Of a stretch of DNA of 64,000 nt, positions 32,345-45,855 are shown piece by piece. Every line of letters begins with the position of its first letter. Within the stretch, counting starts at the first letter, position 1. The notes beneath the pieces were generated by a model, which worked only from the letters and a program-made list of their open reading frames with translations, made no database searches and was not told the DNA's origin. Source of the DNA: Unio delphinus. Lineage: Eukaryota; Mollusca; Bivalvia; Unionida; Unionidae. The DNA is taken from assembly GCA_029339505.1 (NCBI GenBank), contig JAQISU010000233.1:6721001-6785000 (forward strand), written 5' to 3'. The position numbers were made by a program, and so were the translations under genes.

Positions 32345-34900
32345 TTATTTTACAGAACAATATATTTATTCGGTATGATAATGCTAATTGTTGTACTGGA
32401 ATAGTTTTAGATATGATTGATTTGGCTAATACTTGTATTGGTAGAATTTTATGTTTGGTAAGGCTAACAATTCTATTGGGAGACTTGTAAGTATGATTGA
32501 GCTAATACTTGTACTGGGATAATTTTTGTTTGATTGGCTAATAATTGTACTGGGAGAACTTTAGATATGATTCGGCTAATTATTGTAAATGGAAAATTTT
32601 AGGTATGATAAGGCTAATTATTATAATGGGGGAATTTTAGGTTTCAAAAGACTAATACTTTTAATGGGAGAATTTTAGGTATGATAAAGCTAAAAATTGT
32701 ACTGATTGAATTTTAAGCATGATAAGGCTAATACTTGTACTGGGATAATTTTAGGTATGATAAGGCTAATACTTGTACTGGAATAATTTTAGGTATGATA
32801 AGGCTAATAATTGTAATGGGAGAATTCTAGGAATGATAAGGCTAAAAATTGTACTGATTGAATTTTAAGCATGATAAGGCTAATACTTGTACTGGGATAA
32901 TTTTAGGTATGATAAGGCTAATACTTGTACTGGGATAATTTTAGGTATGATAAGGCTAATACTTGTACTGGGATAATTTTAGGTATGATAAGGCTAATAC
33001 TTGTACTGGAATAATTTTAGGTATGATAAGGCTAAAAATTTTACTGATTGAATTTTAAGTATGAAAAGCTAATACTTGTACTGGGATAATTTTAAGTATG
33101 ATAAGGCTAATAATTGTAATGGGAGAATTTTAGGTATGATAAAGCTAATTATAGTAATGGGAGAATTTTAGGAATGATAAGGCTAAAAATTGTACTGATT
33201 GAATTTTAAGCATGATAAGGCTAATACTTGTACTGGGATAATTTTAGGTATGATAAGGCTAATACTTGTACTGGGATAATTTTAGGTATGATAAGGCTAA
33301 TACTTGTACTGGGATAATTTTAGGTATGATAAGGCTAATACTTGTACTGGGATAATTTTAGGTATGATAAGGCTAAAAATTGTACTAGTTGAATTTTAAG
33401 TATGAAAAGCTAATACTTGTACTGGGATAATTTTAAGTATGATAAGGCTAATAATTGTAATGGGAGAATTCTAGGCATGATAGTGTTAATTATTGTACTA
33501 GGAGAATTCTAGGCATGATAAGGCTCATAATTGTACTGGCTGCATTTTAAGTACGTTAAGTACGTTAAGGCTAATACTTGTACTGCGAGAATCTTAGGTA
33601 TGGTTCTGCTATTTATTGTAAAGAGAGAATTTTAGGTATGATATGGCTAATAATTGTAATGTGAGAATTCTAGGTTTCAAAAGACTAATACTTATAATGG
33701 GGGAATTTTAGACAAGATTCGGCTAATTAATAAAGGGAGAATTTTAGGATTCAGAAGGCTTATACTAAACTGGGAGAAGTTTAGTTATGATAAGGCTAAT
33801 TATGGTATTGGGATACCTTTAAGTATGATAAGACTAATAATTGATTGATTGAATATGAAGTATTATAAGGCTAATACTTGTCCTGGGAAAAGTTTAGGTA
33901 TGATTCGGCTAACTATTGTAATGAGAGAATTTAGGTATGATTAGGCTAATAATTGTACTGGGAGAATTTTAGGTATGAGAAGGCTAATTATGGTACTGGG
34001 ATACCTTTATGTATGATAAGTCTAATAATTGTACTGATTGAATTTTTAGTATGATAAGGCTAATACTTGTCTTGGGAGAATTTCAGATATGATTCGGCTA
34101 ATTATTGTACTGGGAGAATTTTAGGTGTGATAAGGTTCATGCTTGTACTGGAGACTTCAGTATGAGAAGGCAAAATATTTTAATGAGAACATTTTAGGTA
34201 TGATAATTATTATACCGAGAGACCATTAGGTATGATTAGGTTAATTATTTCAATGGGCAACTTTTAGGTAGAAATGGGCTTATCGTTGTACTGGAACCTC
34301 TTTATGAATGAAAGCCCTAATAATTGAACTGGAAGATCAATATGTGATTGACCTATTTATTGTACTGGGAGGCTGTTATGCATGAATGTGCTATTTATTG
34401 TACTATGAATCTTTTAGGTATGATTGGGCCATTTATTGTACTAAGAATATTTTAGGTATGATTGTGCCATTTATTGTACTATGACTCTTTGTTAGTGTTG
34501 ATTGGACCATTTATTGTACTATGAATCTTTTAGGTACGATTGGACCATTTATTGTACTATGAATCTTTTAGGTACGATTGGGCCATTTATTGTCCTATGA
34601 ATATTTTAGCTTTGATTAGGCCATTGATTGTACTATGAATCTTTTAGATATGACTGGGTCATTTATTGCACTATGAATATTTTAGGTATGAATGGGCCAT
34701 TTATTGTACTAAGACTATTTTAGGTACTATTGGACCATTTATTTTACTATGAATCTTTTAGGTATAAATGGGCCATTTATTGTACTATGAATCTTAGAGG
34801 TATGAATGGGCCGATTATTGTACTGGAACCAAATTATGAATAATTGGGTTAATTATTGTACTGAAAGACCAATATGTACTACTCAACTAATTACTGTACT
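32345..34900. repeat. Minisatellite of about 38-39 bp, 2.5 kb
   Basis: Units read GGTATGATAAGGCTAATACT followed by TGTACTGGGATAATTTTA. Central copies (32720-33400) are nearly identical; edge copies are diverged. From about 34380 a subfamily with GGGCCATTTATTGTACTATG takes over. The array is AT-rich and non-coding. Confidence 0.9.
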
Positions 34901-35423
34901 GGAAAACTGGTCTATAACTTTGCCTATTATTGTTTTGTTAGACAATACTGTTTGGTGGAGCTAATTATTGTAATGGTGACCATTAAGTATGTAAGTATGA
35001 GTAAGCATATTATGTATGGTGATACTACTGGTTTTCTAGTAAGCGATGCATTGAAACTGTCACGTGTTGTTCGTTAGTAGAATACGTGATCTCTAAGCAA
35101 ACAACTTTGTTTAATTAAGAATTAAAAGCATTACTTTGAACGTTTGGAGTTCGTGTGCTTTCTTCATTCTACTATTTGCTTAAGCGTCTCAAGACGACGA
35201 TTTTGACGATGATAGTGCAATAATGATACATATTTGGAAAATGCCATACATTGAAAATGTTGAAATTAGTGCTGGATAATGTTACTATAGAAAAACAATA
35301 TACCGATAAAGAGCAGTTTCTTTGTAGATTGCTGAGTTTTTCTTTGTGGATAATTTATGAATGTACAGAACATAAAACTGGGCATCTACTGTTGGCGTAC
35401 CTTTACCAATCTATCTGCTTCAT

Positions 35424-35530
35424 CAGCAGTCCAATTCATTAAACGTGTCACATACTTGCTCATTGTGCTGAACGAAATTCCCCAAGTTAATAATCACGCG
35501 GGAGAATTATAAAAGAGCTATTCTCTTTTA
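35424..35530 (+). repeat. Direct repeat flanking the 38-bp array, right copy
   Basis: Diverged copy of 31390-31500 (GCAGTCCAATTCATTAAA, GAAATTCCCCAA, ATCACGCGGG, AAAAGAGCTA), about 4 kb downstream in the same orientation. Confidence 0.6.
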
Positions 35531-37630
35531 AGAGGACATTTTCAACAGCCTGGATTGTTCAACTTGACTTTCAATGCATTTACCTGTCCTTTTTATTGTA
35601 GCACTCGAACAGTCTGGCAGCAGAGTAAAACGCTGCACCATAACACCGAGTGTTCTTAAGTCTAATAGATATCAGAAACCATTTTTTTTTCATACCGTAA
35701 GATGGGTTAAATATATACAGTATATACTCTCTTATAAGTTAGGTCCAACTGGGAAAAACCCAAATATATCCTGTTTTGCCGTAGACTTATGTGCTTTAAA
35801 ATCAGGGTGCATGTTGTTTGCTCTACTGAATACTAGCAAACTAATCAAGACCCATATATCAGTACATTAGGCGAAGGGAGATCTGGGTCTGTGCAGATTG
35901 CAGTTGGATAAGTTTAATAAGCGAGTACATACGGTAGTTATTCATATTCACTTGAAAACAGTTGAATAAAATGTTTTACACACACTAAAAAATATTAAAT
36001 TTCCAATTTAATTTTAATTTATCCACTCTAATAATAATATACGTCTTAATGTTGAACATTTATGATCACTGACGAAATGACAAATAATTTTTTTTTTATA
36101 TTGAAAAACGGATCATTGTAAATAAAAGTTAAGGAATCCAAAACAAACTAAAAGGTAGTTTGGGTGCATTTTGTTGTGGTCGGGATAAACAATACAAGTA
36201 CCGTTACAAAGCAAACATGTCGAAAATACTTCATCGAGTATTAAAGTATGATCGAATTTGCAATTACTGTATATAATGCATTACTACTATCAAAATCATT
36301 AATGTTACCGAGATATCATTTTATCTATGACGCAATTGTTGAGATCAATTAGGAACTCTCGATGTCGTAATTACTACTTGTTTCCATAGATGTCATACAC
36401 ATTTTGTTTATTCAATTTTCGTTAACCTATTATACTTGAAATTATTCAGACTGTATCTTTAAAAATGCTTTTCATTACTGGACAAAAGATTAAAGCTGAA
36501 ATCGCATCCTCTTAATAAGATCTCTTCATCACTTTAAAATGCTGCATATCAATGAAGTAACAAGTGATATAAAACGATGAAGTAATAAGTTATTAATGAT
36601 TTTATATCAAACTGTGCACTAAGTTTTGAAAACGATTTACTTTACTAGCGTTCTCTACAGAAATATTTGATGTACAACGTTGAACAATAGGCACAAATTA
36701 CAGAAAATAATTATTGAACTGCTTGAACTACAGAGAAAATGAATACAGCCAACAACATGAATTACTCATGACAGGAATGAAATAAGCATGCGCAATAGGT
36801 TTTAATACTCGGAGTAAATAAATGTTTAAATAGGCCTGAATACATTTGCGGATTGATATTCATCGAAAATAGTGTATCAAGTATAATGGCTGCAAGAACG
36901 TACGTTCGACAATGAACGGTCCGAGCATATGATGTACATGGAAGATTGGTCACTGTGCAACATATTTTATAAATCTTCCTTCGGCACATTAGCTGGATGT
37001 GAAAATGCAATATAAACAATTTAGAGCAACACGTATAGTTAAGGGTCTGACATTTTTATTAGGAAATAAACCGCTTATGGTTTACCGATTACACAGCGTG
37101 TGGTCTCAAAGAGGGTAATTGTGATTTTTAACAGTATATAAAATACCTAAGTAGGTTTCCAGACGTTCCAGGCTAACAATTTATAACAGTTAAATTAAAG
37201 TAAAACCGCAATTTATTTTAAAATTCATATTTAATGCTATCATAAGGTTAACACTGCTATGACATCTTATAGGAGGAAATAAAATAGCTTTCACTTTTAT
37301 AAATTATGTTGCTGATATTATTGTATTTAATCGTCAATATGGCTAAAATCAGATTTTCGTTATCCGTCGTGAAGATCTGACGACGACCCTTTAGGTTTCA
37401 TGTTCTGGTGACCTTTAAATTAACCAATGGAAATGCAGCTTTAAAAACTAAGTGAATCAAATCGTTCGGTACGCATTCATGGTCTTCATCCACATTAATC
37501 CGTCTCCAGAGTCTAAGATATAAGACTTCATCTGATCGGCTGATAAATTTCACACGACGAAAAGAACGACGCGTTTGTCTCAAATAGTAAAATATGTGCT
37601 ATTATACTCATAGTAAAATGTATTCCCTCT
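35531..37630. other. Intergenic, nothing supported
   Basis: AT-rich sequence. Short open frames at 35574-35870 and 36762-37019 have no recognisable domains. Confidence 0.4.
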
Positions 37631-37632
37631 AG

Positions 37633-38270
37633 TCATCCGAGGGTTTGAGGGGCTGGTTTTGTTCTGTGTGTGCGCAGACGGCTGATGAGGCCAAGCGTTG
37701 CACGGAATGTCCGTTTGTATAAGGGACAGGGGATGAGTGGGACATATCCAGGAGGGTTGATGGCACGTGCTTTTCTGATTTGCCTCTTCAGCTCTGCAGC
37801 TGTTACCCTACTAGATTCGCACAACTTGGAGCCTTTGTGTACCGAAGAACGGCAAGTGACGATCGCTTATTTGCTCCCAGGTTTATGTTTGATACTTTCA
37901 ATGCCGTTTTTAGATTGTCTTTGAAGCGTTTCTTCTGACCTCCGTGGGATCGCTGTTCTTCCTGTAACTCGCCATAGACAAGTCTATTAGACAGCCATTG
38001 GTCTGGCATGCGTAAAACATGTTCCAACCAGCGTAGCTTGAGCTGACACTGCATGAGGATGGTCGCTTGTTGCCACATTAGTAAAACCAGTTGATGGAGC
38101 CTTTCTAGTGGGATGTGCTCCTTTCCTTGTAGACTTTAGCTGGGATGGATTCTGAACCAGGTTCTTGCCAGTGGAGAGCAGACGTATCGCTTTCTGTGTC
38201 ATTGATGGATGATGGCGATTCAGGACGCTGTCAAAGTGTTCAGCCCATAGCTGAAGAATCGACACTATAA
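37633..38270 (-). pseudogene. LINE ORF2 remnant with the reverse transcriptase deleted
   Basis: Minus-strand reading begins LWAEHFDSVLNRHHPSM (about 38255-38205), the linker usually found between endonuclease and reverse transcriptase of jockey/CR1-like LINEs. Soon after it comes the C-terminal region: TILMQCQLKLRWLEHVLRMP (near 38060-38000), VYGELQEEQRSHGGQKKRFK (near 37985-37925), then NPPGYVPLIPCPLYKRTFRA and GLISRLRTH, which retain part of a terminal zinc-finger-like segment. The whole RT domain between linker and tail is missing. Frames shift at least twice, so this is an internally deleted, dead copy. It is a different lineage from LINE copies A to C. Confidence 0.75.
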
Positions 38271-38496
38271 TTATAAAACAATACACAGGTTCCGAAATTA
38301 ACCTACCAGTGTTCGATAAGAATCCCACGGTGGTAAACGTGTCTTAAAAATGCAACTTTATATTGCTAATATAAATTTCTTGCAGGTCACAAACAAGAAT
38401 ATAAAGTATTAGTATAATACTTCGTAAGCCGAAGCTACATATAAAATGTACAAACGTAAACGTAGTAGTACAATAGCTATTACTTATACACAAGAC

Positions 38497-38503
<7 letters not shown>

Positions 38504-38574
<71 letters not shown>
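38504..38574. repeat. (AT)n microsatellite
   Basis: TA dinucleotide run of about 70 bases. Confidence 0.95.
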
Positions 38575-38579
<5 letters not shown>

Positions 38580-39243
38580 TACTTCCTCTGCTCCTGTAAT
38601 ATTTACTTCCTCGGTTCCTTTTCCGTTATCATCCAGGTTCGATGTACGTATTCTTGGTAAGGCTTCGTTAAAGACTCGTATTTAATGGGGTTTAGCACTT
38701 AAGTGGTACCCATTTTAAAATGACATAATTATAGATAAAAGTCTATATATGTTTAGAGTTCCGTATCCATGAATCATAGTCCATAACCATTCTTGTTTTG
38801 TTTTCATTTCATAATAAGATTGGTTTGCTTTGTGGGTATTCCTTCTGACAAAGTACGAAGTTCAAAAGTCCCGAATATCTTAAATCTGTGTCCCTGAATC
38901 AAAGTACTTATCCGTTTCCGTTCTGTTGCCGATGCGTGGTATTATAGTTTTGTTTCATGAATCATGTGTCATGAGAAGAACTAAGTTTAGAATTCCTGAA
39001 TATATTCAATCCGTAATCATGTTTCAAAGACCGGATTTGTTTATGTTTTGTTGCCATGGTATTGTCGATTTGTTTTATGGGTTATACTTCCCAAGAAGTA
39101 CCAGTTACTTCACTCTCGCCTCAGGGTCGGGCTTTACTGCGCAATTTCCTCTCTTGCCTTTTCATGACGTTACTCTTGTTCAGTTGGCATCATAGTGAAT
39201 CAGACAGCTCACGAACAAGACGTTTCGTAATGTAAAGATTTTG
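38575..39243. other. Intergenic, nothing supported
   Basis: Short duplications (GTAATATTTACTTCCTC near 38570 and 38597) but no gene recognised. Confidence 0.4.
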
Positions 39244-39257
39244 ACTTACGATGAGGT

Positions 39258-39582
39258 GGACCGCTCCGGTGGCCCAGTGGTTAGAGCGTCCGCCACGGAA
39301 GCGGGAGGTAGTGGGTTCGATCTCCGGCCGAGTCATACCAAAGACTTACAAAAATGGTAATAACAGCTGCCTCGCCTGACACTCATATTAAGAGGTTAGT
39401 GTTAGGACTGGTCGGCCTGGTGTCACGATAATGTGACTGGGTGGGACATAATGATACATGTCTGCGGCATGATGCCTCAATGCTAGACATCACTATAAAG
39501 TGCCTCATTGCAGTCGATATGACTGAAACAATGTTAAAGCTACGTTAAAAAAACCATCCTAATAAAAGAAACAAACGAACAC
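39258..39582 (+). mobile_element. tRNA-derived SINE, copy 2 (full length)
   Basis: Starts GGACCGCTCCGGTGGCCCAG; A box TGGCCCAGTGGTTAGAGC and B box GGGTTCGATCTCC are intact. It is flanked by ACTTACGATGAGGT (39244-39257) and ACTTACGGTGAGGT (39583-39596), a 14-bp target duplication with one mismatch. The tail is GTTAAAGCTACGTT followed by an A-rich segment. Confidence 0.92.
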
Positions 39583-39596
39583 ACTTACGGTGAGGT

Positions 39597-40328
39597 ATTT
39601 ATACACAATTTAGCTTTACATCGTCTGTGCGCTAGATAATATGACTTATTTCCATCAAAAGCACTTCACACATCGGCATGGGATAAACCGAACTCGCTGT
39701 TTTGAAATAGTGTACAATATACACAAACAATCCTCGGGTATCTTGTACACAAAAAAATGAAACACGATTACATACATTTAATAAATAAAAAAGAATTTAT
39801 ACAATTTCGTGACGGCGCTATTATATTTTGCATAAGAACTCTTCTTTGCGCCTTAAAGAATATCGATGGCTAATGGGAGATAACTCAGATTATTCCTATT
39901 ATTCGTTAAAAATGCCATCACTGTCATTGTGAACCGCGAGTACCCGTGTAATTATTATGATAGCAATGAAATAAATACGTACAGACAGCTGCAAAATTCT
40001 TCAAACAATATATGTATTAAAAAAGGCGTGTATCCATTTCTTATAAGTTACAAATTAAATTGAAGACATGACGTTTGTCTGTGTGCGCTTGATTGCGTGT
40101 TGTATTTTAATCATATCATAAAACGTATCAGTTATTTGTCTCCAACAGCACAGAATAAGAAAACAACACATTATTCACACACGAAGAACAATCCCATGCA
40201 CGTGTGCAATTCAAGATACACTTATTTCTTTTTTTTTATTTGTTTGTTTGTTTGCTTGATTATGATTTTTAACATAACTTTAACAATTTTTCAGTTATAT
40301 CGCTACGATGTCTGCATTGAGGCAGTTT
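39597..40328. other. Intergenic, nothing supported
   Basis: AT-rich; no gene recognised. Confidence 0.4.
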
Positions 40329-40555
40329 AAAGTGACGTCTAGCACTGGGCATCATGCCGAAGACATTGAGCATGATGTCCCACCCAGTCACATTATCCTG
40401 ACACCAGGCCGATCAGTCCTAACACGAACCTCTTAATGCTGAACGTCAAGCGAGGCAGCTGTTATTATCATTTTTTTAAGTCTTTGGCATGACTCGACCG
40501 GGGATCGCTTTCGCGTATAGGCGGACGCTCTAACCACTATGCCACCTTAGCGGTC
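40329..40555 (-). mobile_element. tRNA-derived SINE, copy 3 (inverted, 3'-truncated)
   Basis: Minus-strand head GACCGCTAAGGTGGCATAGT with A and B boxes, and body matching copies 1 and 2 as far as the GCATGATGCCC..TGCTAGAC segment. The tail with the GTTAAAGCTACG motif is absent. Confidence 0.85.
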
Positions 40556-41165
40556 TCTTTTCTTTGAAGACTCATGTATAATAAACCACAAAGGATCAAC
40601 TTGCTTACGAACACCACTAGTTTTACTTTTTTGTATGTCATAGTATCATATTTTCTAACTTCCATTATATACGCAACCTCGAACTAAAGTGACCAAAACA
40701 CCAAGCCACTATATCCGTATTCTATGCAATGAATCATCACCTAGTCGACTATTGTTTCGTCGGCTCCTGATTAAACAAAGGATGACTCCGTATAGATTGA
40801 TAAGGTTCATTGTACTGTATGTACCCCGTCACCCACTAAAGTACTTGACCATTATGCATAACGTACATTTATAAAAAGTTTAATAATAAGGTGGAAATAA
40901 TTTGGAGTCTACATGGCGATGAAATGATGTCTTGTCACTTCACATAGAGGTACAATATTAAAAAGTGACATCTACCTTACACTGATGACTAGTTGTACTA
41001 ATGCATTACCGAATACCTGTTGTGAGAGCATAGTAACGGGTGATTTCATTTTACAAATATAGTAAACTTAAGGTTGACCTTTGACTGTTCAATGAACTAC
41101 TTGCTACTCATTAAAATATTTTTATTATGAGACCTTTTCTACTATTCCTGACGATGCCAGTTTTA

Positions 41166-41166
<1 letters not shown>
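40556..41166. other. Intergenic, nothing supported
   Basis: No gene recognised. Confidence 0.4.
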
Positions 41167-41167
<1 letters not shown>

Positions 41168-41226
<59 letters not shown>

Positions 41227-41255
41227 GCACATATATACACACAATTTATACCCAA

Positions 41256-41314
<59 letters not shown>
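41168..41314. repeat. Two (CT)n runs around a conserved 38-bp spacer
   Basis: CT runs at about 41168-41224 and 41262-41314 enclose ACGCACATATATACACACAA followed by TTTATACCCAATTAT. The reverse complement of this spacer, next to a GA run, recurs at 61497-61532. Confidence 0.85.
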
Positions 41315-41317
<3 letters not shown>

Positions 41318-41573
41318 CCGAGTCGTACCAAAGACTTTTTACAAAAATGGTAATAACAGCTGTTTCGCTTGGAGCTCATTATTAAGAGGTTAGTGTTAGG
41401 ACTGGGGTAAGGATTATGTGACTGGGTGGGACATCATGCTACATGTCTGCGGCATGATGCCCCAGTGTTAGACATCACTATAAACTGCCTCACTGCAGAC
41501 ATCGTAGCGATATGACTGAAAAATTGTTAAAGCTACGTGAAAAATCCTAATCAAACAAACAAACTTTCCGCAA
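41315..41573 (+). mobile_element. tRNA-derived SINE, copy 4 (5'-truncated)
   Basis: Begins directly after the CT run at GGCCGAGTCGTACCAAAGAC, so the tRNA head is missing. Body and tail (GTTAAAGCTACG, then CAAACAAACAAAC) match copies 1 and 2. Confidence 0.88.
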
Positions 41574-43240
41574 TTAATTTTAAAGTAGTCATTATTGGAG
41601 CGTAAAAGATGGAGAATTCATTTCATTTGGATGTCAATAGTCCTAACTCAACCCATTTTCCAGGATTTAAGTGACAATTTTGATTAAAATATGCGTATTT
41701 CTTAAGAAGTGACATTTTTACAACGACATAAGCCGTTGATTTCTCCATGGTTATAAGAAAGATGGAAGTATACACTGGATCAGCGTGACCATCCGACATT
41801 CATCTGAGTACATATTTAACGAGTGATTCGTTTTACAGATGTCAGTCGGTTTTGATCATGAACTTCTTTAGCGATTCTTTTCTTGATGCTCATTGTATAA
41901 ATCGTAATTTAAATAAAATTATAAAATATTGTTTCGCTTAGCTTTTGCTTTTCATTTCTTATGTCAATATTTTCATAACAGTGTATCAAGGAGCAAGCAT
42001 GGTGAGTATTCGCGTAAAAACTGGAGTATGTCCTCAAGGTGTAATAATTAAACCAATCTAAGAATAATGCTAGTTCAATGCAAATAACAATTACAACAAC
42101 AAAAACAACAACAAAAACAATAAAAATTTGTTGCACGTAAAAATGTTCTCTTTAATTGTGGTGCAGTTCTATAACTAGTAAAACATACAAGTTTTTTAAA
42201 AATTATTTATAACTCAAAGAGCAACATTCCTTCAGAATAAATATAATATTTGACTCAAACAACTTAATTTAAATATGATTTTTGACTCAAATCAACTTAC
42301 GTTTTCATCACAGAATGTATATGCGAGTGCAATAAAATGACATTTCTTTTTCCAAAAATATTTAACTGTGAGGGTGTTGTACTTTCAGTTTAACTTCAAA
42401 ACATTCAAGTTGTTGGACGTAAGGGATGACAATGTACAACGGAACATTTACATTTTTTTTATTTTAAACAGTAGACTGTAGCTTAGATAGAATGCAGATA
42501 ATAGCTATTTTACTGAATATATATGCTGTGGCTGGAAAACCTTCTTTTAGTTAGGAGACCGCTTTATGTGCACATTCTTCTGATGAATAGTTTTATTTGT
42601 TGTTGCTGGTGTTGTCTCGTTCATGAAGACTGAGTAAATACATAATGCAATGCCGGAATGGTTGAATATTCTTCTTTTGATAGTGTGGTTGACATTTCCA
42701 TATATGTTATCTGTACGTTTTTCATAAGGAACAGAAAATCGATGACCCTCCTTCAATATTGCTGGAACAAAACAAATAGCTAACTTGTTTAGAGTAACAT
42801 TACAAACTATTTCTTAGCATTGTGGCTGTATATAAAACAGAATGGTTCATCACAATTTTTACATTATCTCGCAATAATGTTAGAACGTTGCCAATACTGT
42901 AAATCAAGTTTGCATATAATATTGTCAGCATGTATAAACACCATCATTCATTTGTGTAATATCCAAATACTTTGTGTCAGTCATAAATGGCTTAAAGCAC
43001 TGGTTTACTTCAGACATCAATGGAATGCGTTGATATTCAGCGTTTTTAGAATGTTCAGTCGATTTTATCTTTTTGAACCTTTTATTATACTATTTCTGCT
43101 CGTATTTCGACATGCCATTAATATCAGAAAAAATTACACACATATAGAAAATATGATCTTTAATGTTTAAATTGCTTTTACTTTATATCTATATTTTAAT
43201 TTAGATCTATCGACTATGTAGTATGAAATAAAGAATTCTT
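41574..43240. other. Intergenic, nothing supported
   Basis: AT-rich with a short AACAAC/AAAAC-rich tract near 42085-42120. Open frames (for example 42820-43170) have no recognisable domain. Confidence 0.4.
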
Positions 43241-43242
43241 AA

Positions 43243-43745
43243 CTTGTCTTGTTTTATCTTAAACTTGTCTTGTCTTGTCTCGTCTCGTCTCATCTCATCT
43301 CATCTCACTTATCCTATCTTGTCTTGTCTTGTCTTGTCTTGTCTTGTCTTGTCTTGTCTTGTCTCGTCTCGTCTCACTTATCTTATCTTGTTTTGTCTTA
43401 TCATGTTTCGTCTCGTCTCACTTATATTGTCTTGTCTCGTCTCACTTATATTGTCTTGTCTCGTCTCGTCTGATTTATCTTGTCTTATCTTGACTTGTCT
43501 CTTCTCGTCTCACTTATCTTGTCTTGTCTCGTCTCACTTATCTTGTCTTGACTTGTCTCGTCTCGTCTCACTTATATTGTCTTTCTTGTCTCGTCTCACT
43601 TATCTTGTCTTGTCTTCTCTTGTCTTGTCTCGTCTCACTTATCTTGTCTTGTCTCGTCTCGTCTCGTCTCGTCTCGTCTCTCTCCGTCTCGTCTCGTCTC
43701 GTCTCATCTCATCTCATCTCATCTCATCTCATCTCATCTCATCGT
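43243..43745. repeat. Pentanucleotide array (TCTTG/TCTCG/TCTCA)n
   Basis: About 100 copies of a TCTYG-like 5-mer, organised in blocks: TCTTG-rich first, mixed with TCTCACTTA interruptions, ending in pure TCTCG then TCTCA. Confidence 0.92.
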
Positions 43746-45705
43746 ATCAATCCTAACCTTAACCTATATAATCTGCTTGTTATAGTTCTAAGTTTCCGTG
43801 ATCGCAGACATAAGAATATTTTACATCGAAACCGAAACAGTCCTGTGCGTTATGTCGATTATTCGAGTGATTGATGTTTTACACCAGGACCGAACAATCC
43901 ATACTTGTTATGCCGCGTTTTTGAGTGATTGATGGTTACATCATGACCGAGAGAGTCATTCGAGTTATGCCGAATATTACAACGATTGGTGTTGAATTAT
44001 CGAAGTTTTACTGCCTTATATTAATATTTTACTTTAAATTGTTATGACGCATCTTTTATTATCATTTATTTTGCTTTGCAGTAAACCAAAACATCGTTTG
44101 GGTGACATTGATTTTCCTTCCTTTGTGGTTATTTTGAAATGAAGAAGAAAATTAAATTGTCTACTATCAATGTCATATGTGTAATTTAAAAAAATTACGT
44201 ATCCCTTTATAAAACTATAACATTTGTGCGAGATAATGTACCGAATCTAAACTGATGAACAAGTCTCTTTTATATGCATTCACAATGTCCCCGATTCAGG
44301 GAAATGTTGTGTAATATTACCTTTCGAAGAATACCTTAGGACGAACGGTACTAATTATATCGAAAAACGGGAACCAACCTGGAAATGGGTGAACATCAAA
44401 TATAGTATATATGGGTTTGTCTGGCCAGGATTGGTTCATAAAGTAAGGTATGTTTTAGGAAAAAGAATATTTTGAGATCCTATCCTAGTTGTAAGTGAAA
44501 ACATTATAGACATTGTTTTATTGATGGACTTTCAGTCCTTTAACAGTTTTGAATTTGGAACGCTATATTACAATAATTAGTACTTGATTCTGGCGCGCAA
44601 TTGAAACCACATGTTTGAAACACATGCAGGTTCAGAAAATGACGCGGATCATATTCTTTCCTCTATACAGAAGGTGACATCCAGGTTTCATCTATACTGA
44701 TAAATATAGGTTTGATGATGAACACTCAGATATTTTAAGTTATTGAATTTTTGTATAGGTTTCCATTGGAATTGAATTTATCCCTTAAGTGGAAATCGCA
44801 TGTAACGCCTCTTGGAATGGCCGCCACGTTTTCGTTGACGTGTTTGGACATCTGAAGTATGATAGGAATGAGGCGTGTCTAATATAATGGCTGCGTTCAA
44901 GATAATGGTCGGTCGCCCGCTGCTTGTTATAATATTTCCTGAGTTCCAATCGGTTTAGATGATGCCATTGACTAATTTCAGAGATCATTAACGAGCTTCT
45001 TTCATCAGCTGCTGCATGCCCATGATTAATATTGACTGGTCTTATGACTTACCCATTTCATGGCCACAAGAAATGGGCATGTTTGAAAGGCTGGTGTACA
45101 AGTCAGACAGATAGAGGGAGAGAAATTCTGCTGTATGAATTGATTGCGCTGTTACTTGTGTTATTAACTAAAATCAAATATGTTCTTATAATGAAATTTC
45201 AAATTTTTTATACAGTCTGAGCTAATAAATTATTGTCACAAACGAAGAAACAGAGCAAAAGCTGAATAAATAGACGCGCTTAATAGTTCACATTTAAAAA
45301 GCAAAATCTGTTTAATATAATTAATTTTAACGTGATGAAAACCTGATTGACTTATTATATGGACCGTTACAATGAATATTACGAGTGTGTGGCAAATATC
45401 ATGAAAAAGCTAATCAGTGAAAAATATAATTTAAAAAAAAAAACAATATAAAAAATAGTTCGTCTGCCCGTTCACAATGTTTCCAACTTCCTACAGGTCA
45501 TACATCGACATTATATCTTTCCTTATTACGCACTTGTTCAGAGTCTATATCACGCATGCGTACAAACCGATTTCAAAGTCAATTTAACCACAGCAAATAT
45601 ATATTCCAGGCATTACAAACACTGAACGACGACAACTACGTCTAATTGTACTCTTTTATCTCTAGTGTCAGTGCAGATAGTGTTGATGAAGATAATACTT
45701 TTCCT
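43746..45705. other. Intergenic, nothing supported
   Basis: Three degenerate repeats of a TCGAGTGATTGATG-type segment lie at about 43855-43995. No gene recognised. Confidence 0.4.
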
Positions 45706-45706
45706 G

Positions 45707-45798
<92 letters not shown>

Positions 45799-45855
45799 TT
45801 GCGGTTAGAACATTTATAATAATGATTAAGATGATGATGACGATGATGATGACTA
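45706..45855. repeat. (ATG)n and (AAT)n microsatellites
   Basis: ATG run at about 45707-45742, AAT run at about 45747-45797 and a GATGAC tract at about 45828-45852. Confidence 0.95.

Noticed and set aside
32345..34900. CRISPR array
   Set aside because: The 38-bp units are contiguous and lack unique spacers of constant length. The context is eukaryotic, so it is a minisatellite.
43244..43874. Ser/Leu/Val-rich open frames
   Set aside because: They are translations of the pentanucleotide array.
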